DNA of 64,000 bases from Promethearchaeota archaeon (GTDB lineage: Archaea > Asgardarchaeota > Lokiarchaeia > Sigyniarchaeales > SOKP01), in contig JAFGOA010000011.1 of assembly GCA_016926735.1 (NCBI GenBank), positions 1 through 64,000 on the forward strand. Direction: 5' to 3'. The notes beneath the pieces were generated by a model. The model had not been told where the DNA came from and did not search any database. It saw only the letters and a list, made by a program, of their open reading frames with translations. The position numbers and the translations under genes were made by a program. Positions 45,826 through 54,963 of this stretch are shown in pieces (positions within the stretch are counted from its first letter, which is position 1; each line of letters opens with the position of its first letter).

Positions 45826-48800
45826 GTGTGTTTTAAAATTAAAGAAGAAGAAGATCAGATAAAACAAGGAACAATCGCAGGATTCATGAGAAAAAGAACT
45901 CAGCTAGTTGGTTTTGAGTTTGGATACTGGAAACATACCCAATATTCTGCTGAATTTCTAGATAACGCACTTGATGCTATTGAGGCCTTTCAATGGGAAG
46001 AATTGAAAAAAAGTGATTCTCAAATTAAATATACACTTGATCAAGATGCAAATTTAGAAAACCTCTCAAATTTATGGAAAAAAGATTTTGAAAAAAAAGA
46101 TCAGAATCTTGAAAGTGATATAAAATATAGATCTAATGAAACCATTAATTCAGAGCAACATTATAGAGCTCTAATTGATGACAATGAAAAAGTTGAAACT
46201 GAAAAATTATCAAAAAAAAAAGAAGAGATTGAAGAACTAGAAGTTACACATATTATTAACGATTTAGAAACACTTCTCGCTCCTTTAAACAATTTAAATA
46301 TTATTGATAAAGAACCGGTAGTTATTATTAGATTGAATGAATCTGAAGCACATTCTTTATTAACCGGTGAAATTGATGCTAAAAATATAATGAGTTATCA
46401 GTTTGAGATATTTGATAATGGGCAAGGAATGTCTAAAATTGATTTGAGAAAATATGGAAAATATTTAGCATCATCAAAAAGCTCTGAATTAAAACAAACA
46501 AGGGGTAGTCAAGGATTTGGAGCCCCAAGTGCATTTAGTGATGCCCAAAACACAACAGGAAAACCTGTTATTGTAATATCTAAAAATATTGATCATTTAT
46601 ATGCTTCAGCTTCAGAGTTCTTCACAACATCTAAAAATGAAAAAAAATATGTTATTCATCCTACAGAAATTGATTCACCTTTTCTTCATGGTACTTATAT
46701 TAAACTAAATTATCTTAATATAAAATACATTCGTGGATATGTTGATACTTATATTCAACAAACAGCATTAATGAATCCTCATGTCACACTTATTTTTATC
46801 GATCCTAATAACGAAGAATATATATATCCTCGAAAGGTTTCTTCTTTTCCATCTCAGCCAAAATACGCCAAACCACATCCTTCATCAACAAATATCGGAG
46901 ATCTTCAAGATTTATTAGCAAAATCAGAGAATAATTCATTAATATCCTTCTTTAAAGAAAATTTTGTTAGGATGAGTAATAAAATTGCAAAAGATGTGTT
47001 AAATCTAGCTGAAAATGATCTTCAAGATAATTTAAACTTATTTGTATTAGAAAATGGTTATATTAATAAAAATAAATCATCTGATGAACCAATTTATTTT
47101 ATTCGATTTGAAAAGAGAATATATGGAAAGTCATCAAAACCAAGAGATAAAATTATAGTATATGAAATCATATCTGATAATCTAAAAAGGATTTATTGGG
47201 AGACGATTTTAGAATATAATAAAAATCATAGTGAAATAGAGAAAATCTATAAAAAAATAAAAAAAAAGAAAGATAAAATTCAAAATACTGATACTAAAAA
47301 AGAAATTTCTAAAATTAAGTCTGAAATAAAAAATTACAATCAGGCGATTGAAAAATATAAAAAAGAAAAAGAATTATTAAAAAGGAAAATTGAAAGTGTA
47401 TTAAAACTTAATAATATTGATTTTAAGGAGATAAAAAATAAAAAAATTACAGAAAAATATTCGGATTTAGTAAAAGAAGTTAAGATTTCAGAAGCGAAGC
47501 CAGAGAGCCTTACTAATAACCAATTTAATTCACTGTTTCTCGCTTTTAAATCAATTAAATATATGGCTCCTCCAACAGATACCGTTGTTCCTGTTGGTGA
47601 TATTGTGCTTGAAAACACTTTAATTAAAGAATTAGATCTTAGAGTGTCTGAGAATTTAGATGATTTTGGTAATGTAAGCCAAAAATTAATTCAAACTTCA
47701 AAATATTTACTTGAACAAAAAAAAGAATTAATAAAAAAAGAAAAAAACAATAATGACGCATTAGAAGATATAAAAATAAATGATTCAGAAATAAAAGATT
47801 TTAGTTCAAAGATTTTATCTTCTTTTTTTTTGAATAATACAAGTTTTGAACCTGAAAATTACTTAAAAAATATAAGAGATATATTAGATTCTAATGAGAA
47901 ATCTGAGAAAGTCTTATATCAAGATGTTTTTGAATATTTTATTGAAAATTTTACTAGAGAAGATGATTTTGTAGCAGCAGAAACTAGGGATCCAACAAGT
48001 GGTAAAGGATTAGCATATGTAGTTGAAGCTGTAATGGCATATTCAAATAAATTAGGAATACCAAAACGTTCAAGGGATGTATTATCTCGATTTGTAAATA
48101 GAACTCCAAAATTACGAGACACAGCAGATTGTGCAATTACTAAAGCAGTACAATCTGTTAATTGGAAAAACTATAAATTAGAGCTTTTTGAAAATAACCT
48201 TCCAAAGGGACCAATCCAACTTTTAGTTAATGTTTCAGGACCATATGTTCATTTAATGTTTAAATCTCAATCTAAAAATGCTTTAGCTGATGATGAAAGA
48301 TTAATTAGTGAGATTAAATATTGTTTAGAAGCAATTGGCAGAAGATTAAGAATTTATCTAAATAGAAGAGCGAAAATTCATAGTAAGGAAAAGAGAGCGA
48401 ATTTAATTGAAAAATATATTCCTCCTTTTATTGAAAGTTTGTATAATATTGCCTCTAAGGGAGGAAAATTCAAAGATCAAATAAGTCTTAAAAACCTAGA
48501 AAATTTAATGATTGAAGCTATTAAAAAACCTATACTACAACCTACAAAATCCTTAACATCTGAACCACCTAAAGAAAAAGTTCTCAAAACAGAGAAATTG
48601 AAAGAAGAAGAACTTATAGAAACATCTGTAATTGGCAGTGTTATATCCTCTGAGAAAGAAGCTCAAGAGATTAAAACATTGTCTGTTCCAAAAGTGGAAA
48701 GAAGCGAAATAAAAGATGAAATTCATACTACTTTTATTACACATAGAAAATCTTCTTACACACCAAAACCTATAAAGAAAGAAGTTTCCAAACCAAAACC

Positions 48801-49029
48801 ACAATTAATAAAGAGTAAACAAACACAATTACCTATTTTAACTACAGAAGTGATAATGAATGCTTTAGATAGGAACGAATGGCAAAATATGAAACATTTA
48901 ATTTTTAAACTGAGAATAAAAGATATGCTTGATGCAAGATTACTTCAAGTAAAATTAAAAGAGTTGGAAAAAAAAGGAAGTGTTTTTGGAATGATTCAAA
49001 AGGGAAAACATTTTTGGAAATTAAAATAA
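45826..49029 (+). CDS. top6B: DNA topoisomerase VI subunit B, greatly enlarged
   Basis: GHKL ATPase subunit of topo VI. N-box AEFLDNALDA (E43, N47), G1 box DNGQGM at 197-202, G2 box RGSQGFGA at 227-233, KFMAPPT-like KYMAPPTDTVVPVGD, transducer block DFVAAETRDPTSGKG, and a C-terminal winged helix ending KHFWKLK. It has 1067 residues where 500-660 is usual. Extra parts are a charged insert of about 110 residues between N-box and G1, a Lys/Glu coiled coil near 475-545, another insert near 620-700 and a long C-terminal linker. Start GTG. top6A follows at once. Confidence 0.93.
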   Translation: MCFKIKEEEDQIKQGTIAGFMRKRTQLVGFEFGYWKHTQYSAEFLDNALDAIEAFQWEELKKSDSQIKYTLDQDANLENLSNLWKKDFEKKDQNLESDIKYRSNETINSEQHYRALIDDNEKVETEKLSKKKEEIEELEVTHIINDLETLLAPLNNLNIIDKEPVVIIRLNESEAHSLLTGEIDAKNIMSYQFEIFDNGQGMSKIDLRKYGKYLASSKSSELKQTRGSQGFGAPSAFSDAQNTTGKPVIVISKNIDHLYASASEFFTTSKNEKKYVIHPTEIDSPFLHGTYIKLNYLNIKYIRGYVDTYIQQTALMNPHVTLIFIDPNNEEYIYPRKVSSFPSQPKYAKPHPSSTNIGDLQDLLAKSENNSLISFFKENFVRMSNKIAKDVLNLAENDLQDNLNLFVLENGYINKNKSSDEPIYFIRFEKRIYGKSSKPRDKIIVYEIISDNLKRIYWETILEYNKNHSEIEKIYKKIKKKKDKIQNTDTKKEISKIKSEIKNYNQAIEKYKKEKELLKRKIESVLKLNNIDFKEIKNKKITEKYSDLVKEVKISEAKPESLTNNQFNSLFLAFKSIKYMAPPTDTVVPVGDIVLENTLIKELDLRVSENLDDFGNVSQKLIQTSKYLLEQKKELIKKEKNNNDALEDIKINDSEIKDFSSKILSSFFLNNTSFEPENYLKNIRDILDSNEKSEKVLYQDVFEYFIENFTREDDFVAAETRDPTSGKGLAYVVEAVMAYSNKLGIPKRSRDVLSRFVNRTPKLRDTADCAITKAVQSVNWKNYKLELFENNLPKGPIQLLVNVSGPYVHLMFKSQSKNALADDERLISEIKYCLEAIGRRLRIYLNRRAKIHSKEKRANLIEKYIPPFIESLYNIASKGGKFKDQISLKNLENLMIEAIKKPILQPTKSLTSEPPKEKVLKTEKLKEEELIETSVIGSVISSEKEAQEIKTLSVPKVERSEIKDEIHTTFITHRKSSYTPKPIKKEVSKPKPQLIKSKQTQLPILTTEVIMNALDRNEWQNMKHLIFKLRIKDMLDARLLQVKLKELEKKGSVFGMIQKGKHFWKLK

Positions 49030-49047
49030 TTTAATTTGGAAAATATT

Positions 49048-50235
49048 ATGAGCAAACAAAAGTCAAAAAAAGAATATGATTTTAAGGCAGCAAAGGAATT
49101 ATATAAAGAGTATTTAGAAATAGGAGAAGAAAAAAAGAAAATAACCTTACCTGAAGGTACTGTTAAAATTGATGATCTAAATAGGAGGGAAGCAATCAAA
49201 CGTATCCACGATCTAGCTGATGATTTAATAGAAAAAATTCTAACTACAGGAAAACCATCAATAGAATTACCTTCTAGAAGCAGTTCAAATATAATTTGGG
49301 ATGAAAAAAATGATCTATTATTACTTGGGCAACAAATAATGCAAAAACAATTTCATTCTCTAACAAGTGTAGTTGATATTACAAGATTAATTAGAGTTTT
49401 AGAAATGGTTTATAGCCTATTGACCGAGGATATACACACATCAAAACGAGATATTTTCTATAACGATGTTAAACTTTTTGGAAAACAGGAAGCAAGTGAT
49501 AAATGTATTGAAGATGTAGCTACAATGCTTTATACCACAAGAAATTCAACTCATATTGTAGCTAACCCAAGAGGAGGATGTGTAGGAAGATTAAGGATAA
49601 GAGATAAAAATGATATTATAGATTTAGAAACATTAGGAAGTGGAACATGGCAAATTTCACCCTATCTTGATCAAATTGAAATTCTTGAATCAGATGCAGA
49701 ATTTATTTTAGTTATTGAAAAAAATGCGGTTATGATGAGATTAACAGAAGATCGCTTTTGGCGAAAACATCCTTGTATTCTACTTACGGCTCAAGGAGTA
49801 GGAAATGTTGCAACACGTATGTTTTTGAAGAGATTAAATAAAGAATTAAATCTTCCTACTTTTACATTGGTAGATAGCGATCCTTATGGACATTATATCC
49901 ATTCTGTTTATTTAAGGGGTTCTAAAAGATTAAGCTATGAAACACCATTTCTAGCAACACCAAATATTAAATTATTAGGAGTTTTAACAAAAGATTTGGA
50001 TGAATACAACATACCCAAATTAGCAAGATTACCAATGAAACCACTTGATATTAAACGAGCAAAAGATCTGTTAAAAGAAGATTTTGTTCAAAAAAATAAA
50101 AAATGGGAAAAAGATATAAAAATGGCTTTAAAAGATAAAGTCAAAGCAGAAATTCAAGCTCTTTCTACTCATGGATTTAAATTTATTACAGATGAATATT
50201 TACCCGAGAAATTATCAACAGGAGATTGGATATAA
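49048..50235 (+). CDS. top6A: DNA topoisomerase VI subunit A (Spo11-like)
   Basis: DNA-cleaving subunit. The catalytic tyrosine lies in TSKRDIFYNDVKLF (about residue 138 from this start), a motif close to eukaryotic Spo11 'RDIFYxxxxLF'. GGCVGRLRI follows, then the Toprim domain with LVIEKNAVMMRL (metal Glu) and LVDSDPYGHYI (DxD). About 395 residues, normal. Start ATG 49048; a TTG at 49036 is also in frame. It is coupled to top6B, and the next small gene begins 14 nt downstream. Confidence 0.94.
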   Translation: MSKQKSKKEYDFKAAKELYKEYLEIGEEKKKITLPEGTVKIDDLNRREAIKRIHDLADDLIEKILTTGKPSIELPSRSSSNIIWDEKNDLLLLGQQIMQKQFHSLTSVVDITRLIRVLEMVYSLLTEDIHTSKRDIFYNDVKLFGKQEASDKCIEDVATMLYTTRNSTHIVANPRGGCVGRLRIRDKNDIIDLETLGSGTWQISPYLDQIEILESDAEFILVIEKNAVMMRLTEDRFWRKHPCILLTAQGVGNVATRMFLKRLNKELNLPTFTLVDSDPYGHYIHSVYLRGSKRLSYETPFLATPNIKLLGVLTKDLDEYNIPKLARLPMKPLDIKRAKDLLKEDFVQKNKKWEKDIKMALKDKVKAEIQALSTHGFKFITDEYLPEKLSTGDWI

Positions 50236-50249
50236 AAAAAGGTGGGATT

Positions 50250-50774
50250 ATGAGAATATTTCATAAAAAAGATGGAGGTATTGTTCAATTAGTAGATAAA
50301 AATAATATGTTAGAATGGCCAATTGAATTACCGTTAATTTTTGTAGAGTATATCAGAAGTAATAAATTAGATACTTACGGTGATTCTAAAGTAAAAAAAG
50401 AAATTGAAGAATATCTTGAAGAAATCACTAAAGATATAGCAATTCCACGATTTATATCGGTATTAAAAGGGGATAATTATGAAGAAATAATTCTTGCTTT
50501 AACAAGAATCGAAGAGCTGTCAAAGAAAAAATCTAAAATTGATATGATTAAACCAATTGAAAAATATTTAGAAGATTTACTAAATAATAACAATAAAAAG
50601 ATCTCTTTACTTGCAAATAATATATCTAAAAACTTTATATCAGCCGAAAGAAAAAAACAGTTAGATAAAAAAAGAAAAGTTATGAAAGAAAAAGAAGAAT
50701 TATTTTTAGTAGGAAAAATAAGCCCCGAAGAATACGCTAACGCAAGAAAAGAATACCTTAATTTAAAGGATTAA
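50250..50774 (+). CDS. Unknown helical protein downstream of top6A
   Basis: About 174 residues. The start ATG at 50250 has GGTGG 4 nt before it, so I prefer it over an in-frame TTG. A short beta-rich N-terminus (GGIVQLVDKNNMLEWPIELP) is followed by amphipathic helices like HEAT units. The C-terminus, EKEELFLVGKISPEEYANARKEYL, resembles a SHOCT-type oligomerisation motif. Co-transcribed with top6BA, so a role linked to topo VI or chromosome topology is possible. No family recognised. Confidence 0.65.
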   Translation: MRIFHKKDGGIVQLVDKNNMLEWPIELPLIFVEYIRSNKLDTYGDSKVKKEIEEYLEEITKDIAIPRFISVLKGDNYEEIILALTRIEELSKKKSKIDMIKPIEKYLEDLLNNNNKKISLLANNISKNFISAERKKQLDKKRKVMKEKEELFLVGKISPEEYANARKEYLNLKD

Positions 50775-51350
50775 TTAATCTTGATTTAGATAATGAGTTC
50801 TCCAAATATTAATCCACTCAGATATTTTTCTCACAAATAATAATTCTGAATTTGTCAATAATTTTTCATCTAAAGGGGATAAATCAGAGATTCCCAATCG
50901 TAATAATTTTTGAAGTCTACTATCAATTAAATTTGTATTATATGAATTATATCTATCTAGATCTATTTTTGCTTTTTTTCCACTTAATACAGCTTTTTTC
51001 ATGAATCTCCTAAATTCTTTTATCTTGTCCAGAAAATATTTATTATCTAATTCCTTTAATTTTAAATCATCTCTTTCGATAATAGCATATCGTTGGACAT
51101 CATTAATTTCAAATCTTTCTTCGAAAGCAATTTTAAGAATATCTCTCTTAATTAGAGGAATAGCTATAAATAATTTTATTTTATAGTTTTTACCTTTTTG
51201 AAAAGGACCTATTTTTTCCTTAAAAATAGAAAAACCTTTAAAATTATTTATACATTCTGTCAAAATTTTTTGATTTCTATAAATAAAAGTAATTCGATTC
51301 AATATATGTTCTAAATTTTCTTCAATCATTAACAAATTTTTATAACTCAT
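50775..51350 (-). CDS. GINS-like replication subunit (Gins51 type, tentative)
   Basis: 191 residues, all helical in the first part. The block IGPFQKGKNYKIKLFIAIPLIKRDILKIAFEERFEINDVQ fits the GINS A/B junction pattern ('PF..G..y.LplwlA..L..rg...i....'), then FLDKIKEFRRFMKKA. GINS joins MCM and Cdc45 in the replicative helicase, and mcm lies only one gene away, which supports the call. The divergent sequence leaves room for error. Its stop is directly adjacent to the stop of the convergent gene. Confidence 0.6.
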   Translation of the reverse strand: MSYKNLLMIEENLEHILNRITFIYRNQKILTECINNFKGFSIFKEKIGPFQKGKNYKIKLFIAIPLIKRDILKIAFEERFEINDVQRYAIIERDDLKLKELDNKYFLDKIKEFRRFMKKAVLSGKKAKIDLDRYNSYNTNLIDSRLQKLLRLGISDLSPLDEKLLTNSELLFVRKISEWINIWRTHYLNQD

Positions 51351-51464
51351 TATCTTTATTTTTTAAAATAATATTATATCGATGTAGTAATTTTTATAGA
51401 ATAATAAAAGTGAAAAAATAAAATAATTTATTTATTAAAATATTATTAGGTTCTGTGAATTAAA

Positions 51465-54400
51465 TTGATAGCTGAAATTATCTTAATTATAATTTTCTTT
51501 ATTTTCCTGATATTGGGTTATTATATAATTTATCGACAAGTTATACTTATAAAAAAAGGGAGCTTCTCTTTAAAAGACAGGTTCTTATGTTTTATCTATG
51601 GTTTTATATTTAGCATGGCAATTATGATTGTTATGTCTATGGCCTTTATATTTGCTATTAAGACTCCGGATTTATGGAAATTTATTCAACCTCAAGAAAA
51701 TATTCATCCAATAATGCTTGTACTACCTATAATTGTATGTTTGTGCTATATTATCATCTACCCCTTAGTAGATTTCATTTACATTGCTATTAACTCTGAA
51801 TCTAAAGAAGGATTGACAATTTTTCATAAAATTATAGGTAATAATTTTATAAATAGAAGTAATTCTAAAGTTATTTCTCTTTTTATGGCTTTATTTTTGT
51901 ATTTTTGTATTTTTTTACTTCCCTTAATTATCCTTATATTAGCAAATTTACCATTTATTTTTGTATGTATTACATGCTATTTGGTATATCCCCTTATGAT
52001 TCTCACTCATTATGGATCAAAGGGATATATAGCAGGATTACTTCATAATTATTACCATGTACCGGATTTTAAACGTTCTTTTTTTCTTGGTTTTGAAGAT
52101 TCAAAACGCGCATTTAAAGACTTCTCTAACGCTCCTTTACCAAGAATACTTATAGGATTTATGTTATTTGTCTTTGTTTGGCAATGGATTTCGCTGATAC
52201 AAACATTAAATCTTCTTTTTACCGGATCTTTAACTATTTCAACATATTCATATTCTGGTATGGTTTTCATTACACTGCTTTTTGGAATTATTGGGTATTT
52301 TACTAGATTTTGGGGAAGAAAAATAAAATATCGAGGAATGGACATCTTTTTTTCAGCTTATCTTATGGCAGCTGTTGGATTAAATATTTTCGTAAATTTT
52401 CTAATAGTTAATATCGATAAAATCGAGAATACATTAAATGCATGGATTTTAACTTCACAAATAACTTCTGATCCATTATTATTTGCAATTCCCGCAGTTA
52501 TTGAAGAGGTCTTTGTAATTTTGTTTATTTCATATTATTTCTTAAACAAAAAGAACTCTTTTGTAGCTAACTTTATAAAATCAAAGATCACTACTTGCGG
52601 TCAAATATTTGATCCTATTCCATTATTTAATTTTATAAAAAATAAAAAATCGGATATAAGAGATCACGCACGAAAATCATTAATAAATATGTATGAAAGA
52701 ATTCCTCTAAAAATTGAGATTGATCTTAATAAAGATAAGTACAAAAACTCTCTATTTGATGGTTTATGTGATTATGATAAGATAACAAGAGAAATTTCAT
52801 ATCAAATCCTCTTACAACTTGAAAAAAATGCACCAGAAATATTAATATCATGGATAATTGAAAATCTCCATGAACCTAATTATGATAAAATTTTTCCAGT
52901 ATTATATTCTTTAAATGAGGTAGATATTGATTTTCTTAACAGAATACCAAAATCTTTGATTTATGGATTACTTAATGATCCAGAATGGAGAGTACAAAAT
53001 TTATCACTTAAATTATTATCAAGATTACTAGAATCAAATAAAAATATCTTTGAAGAATTAGATATCCTAAAATTATTAGAGAATCCAAATTATGAGTTGC
53101 AAATTGAACTTATGAATATTTTATTAAAATTGTCTATACCTATCCCCGAGTATATACTTATCAGAAAAATTGAACACAAGAATAAAAACATTAAAGCAAT
53201 AGCAATTAAATATCTTATAAATCTTCCAAAAGATAAATTAAAACCAAAATTTATTTCAAAATTAATCCCCTTAATGACAGATCCTTCAAGTTCAGTTAGA
53301 GCATCAATATTTGAATTATTTGCAAATATTGGTCAATTTAATAAATATTCTTTATCGGTTTCTCCCTTCTTAGCTGGTTTAACTGATCCTGACGAAAAGT
53401 TAAGAAATGCATCGATATCTGGACTTTTAAAATATGCTGAAGAAAAGCCAAAAGCTTTAGATATTGATAATATTTCTAAAAGAATTGATAAAAAAGACAC
53501 AGAATCTCTTATTAGCATTATTACTCTTTTTGGTATGTTATGGGATAAAAATCCTGAAAAAATATTAAATTTATTTATGGAATTTATAAAATTTGAAGAT
53601 ATTAGAATAAAAGAAAAAATTTCGGAAATTTTAATTGAAAAATATAATTCAAGACCAAACTTGATTTTTGATAATGTAATTGAAATTCCTGATACATCAA
53701 AATTTATTACAAAGGGTATCATCTCAAAGACTCTAATTAAAATAGTTAATAAGGATCCTAAGAAGGTCATTCCTATGCTTAATAAAGTAATTTTTGATAT
53801 GAAAAAAGAAGAAAGTTGTTACAATGCGATTTCAGCTTTAGAAGGAATTAATAGTGACTTCTATGAATTAATTGATATTAGCACTTTAGTCTCAACTTTA
53901 AAAAAGAATCAAAACCCAAGAATAAGAACTTCTATCATTAATATTTTGATAAATATTGGAAAGATAAAACCACAATTGCTAAAATCAGAGATTCCAATTT
54001 TGATGGATATGGTTCACAAACAAGAAGTATCTTTTAGAATTACTTTTACAAAAGCTCTTGTGGAAATTACTGAAAAATCACCAAATATTATGAATTCAAA
54101 CACACTTTTAGAATTTCTTAATGATAAAGATTCTTTTGTAAGGGAATCAGCTACAAAAACTCTAGGTAAGATTGGAGTTAATATTGATGATTTTAAAAAA
54201 TCAATAGATCTATTACTAAACAAATCACTTACTGATAAAGAGTGGATTGTGAGAGAAGCTGCGGTTTCTAGTCTTGGTGAAATATTAGATAAAGTAGAAG
54301 AAAAAGGGTTTATCATTCAAAAATTAGTTCCTCTTTTAGATGATAAAGAAAGTTGGGTTAGAAGATCTGCACTGCTTATCTTATCAGAACTTGATAATAT

Positions 54401-54821
54401 TAGTTCTTCTGAAGTACCTTTTCATAAAATTTTGGGAAATATTTCTCATGAAGATGAGAATGTAAGACAAGCAGCTATTGGATTGTTAAGAATGTATTCT
54501 TATGATTATCTGAAAGAAAAATTTGATATTATTTTGACTTTATTAGAAGATCCATTCGAAGAAGTAAGATTTGAGATTATTAATATATTGATTGAGATTA
54601 TTATGAAAGAGGATATCGGTAAAATATTACCAAATTTATTAAAATATTTTAGTGATGATTTTTCAATTATATTACAAAGATCTATAGCAACTATTATTGG
54701 GCGCACAATTATATATTGTAATGAAGACATAAAAAAAAGAGCAATCTCACTTTTAAAGATCAGATGTGAAGTATCTCAAGATGAAACGATTTGTAAAATT
54801 TACCACCAACTCAAAAACTAA
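51465..54821 (+). CDS. Membrane protein with long HEAT-repeat tail
   Basis: 1118 residues. About nine TM segments occupy roughly residues 1-365. From about 380 to the end runs a solenoid of HEAT-like helix pairs, seen as recurring 'D.S..VR.sai..L..i...' units (DPSSSVRASIFELF, DKESWVRRSALLIL, DENVRQAAIGLL, DPFEEVRFEIINIL). The HEAT part would lie in the cytoplasm and serve as a protein-binding platform at the membrane. I do not know a named family with this fusion. It lies between GINS and mcm but is AT-rich like its neighbours. Starts TTG. Confidence 0.8.
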   Translation: MIAEIILIIIFFIFLILGYYIIYRQVILIKKGSFSLKDRFLCFIYGFIFSMAIMIVMSMAFIFAIKTPDLWKFIQPQENIHPIMLVLPIIVCLCYIIIYPLVDFIYIAINSESKEGLTIFHKIIGNNFINRSNSKVISLFMALFLYFCIFLLPLIILILANLPFIFVCITCYLVYPLMILTHYGSKGYIAGLLHNYYHVPDFKRSFFLGFEDSKRAFKDFSNAPLPRILIGFMLFVFVWQWISLIQTLNLLFTGSLTISTYSYSGMVFITLLFGIIGYFTRFWGRKIKYRGMDIFFSAYLMAAVGLNIFVNFLIVNIDKIENTLNAWILTSQITSDPLLFAIPAVIEEVFVILFISYYFLNKKNSFVANFIKSKITTCGQIFDPIPLFNFIKNKKSDIRDHARKSLINMYERIPLKIEIDLNKDKYKNSLFDGLCDYDKITREISYQILLQLEKNAPEILISWIIENLHEPNYDKIFPVLYSLNEVDIDFLNRIPKSLIYGLLNDPEWRVQNLSLKLLSRLLESNKNIFEELDILKLLENPNYELQIELMNILLKLSIPIPEYILIRKIEHKNKNIKAIAIKYLINLPKDKLKPKFISKLIPLMTDPSSSVRASIFELFANIGQFNKYSLSVSPFLAGLTDPDEKLRNASISGLLKYAEEKPKALDIDNISKRIDKKDTESLISIITLFGMLWDKNPEKILNLFMEFIKFEDIRIKEKISEILIEKYNSRPNLIFDNVIEIPDTSKFITKGIISKTLIKIVNKDPKKVIPMLNKVIFDMKKEESCYNAISALEGINSDFYELIDISTLVSTLKKNQNPRIRTSIINILINIGKIKPQLLKSEIPILMDMVHKQEVSFRITFTKALVEITEKSPNIMNSNTLLEFLNDKDSFVRESATKTLGKIGVNIDDFKKSIDLLLNKSLTDKEWIVREAAVSSLGEILDKVEEKGFIIQKLVPLLDDKESWVRRSALLILSELDNISSSEVPFHKILGNISHEDENVRQAAIGLLRMYSYDYLKEKFDIILTLLEDPFEEVRFEIINILIEIIMKEDIGKILPNLLKYFSDDFSIILQRSIATIIGRTIIYCNEDIKKRAISLLKIRCEVSQDETICKIYHQLKN

Positions 54822-54963
54822 CAATATTTTTGTAAATTCATGCTCTCTTTATTTTTATTAATTTATTATTAATTAGATAGTACAATAATTCTAAGTTAAT
54901 AATTGCATTAATATAAAATTGAAAATATTTTTAGTTATAACTTAAAAAATATAAGTGAGAATT

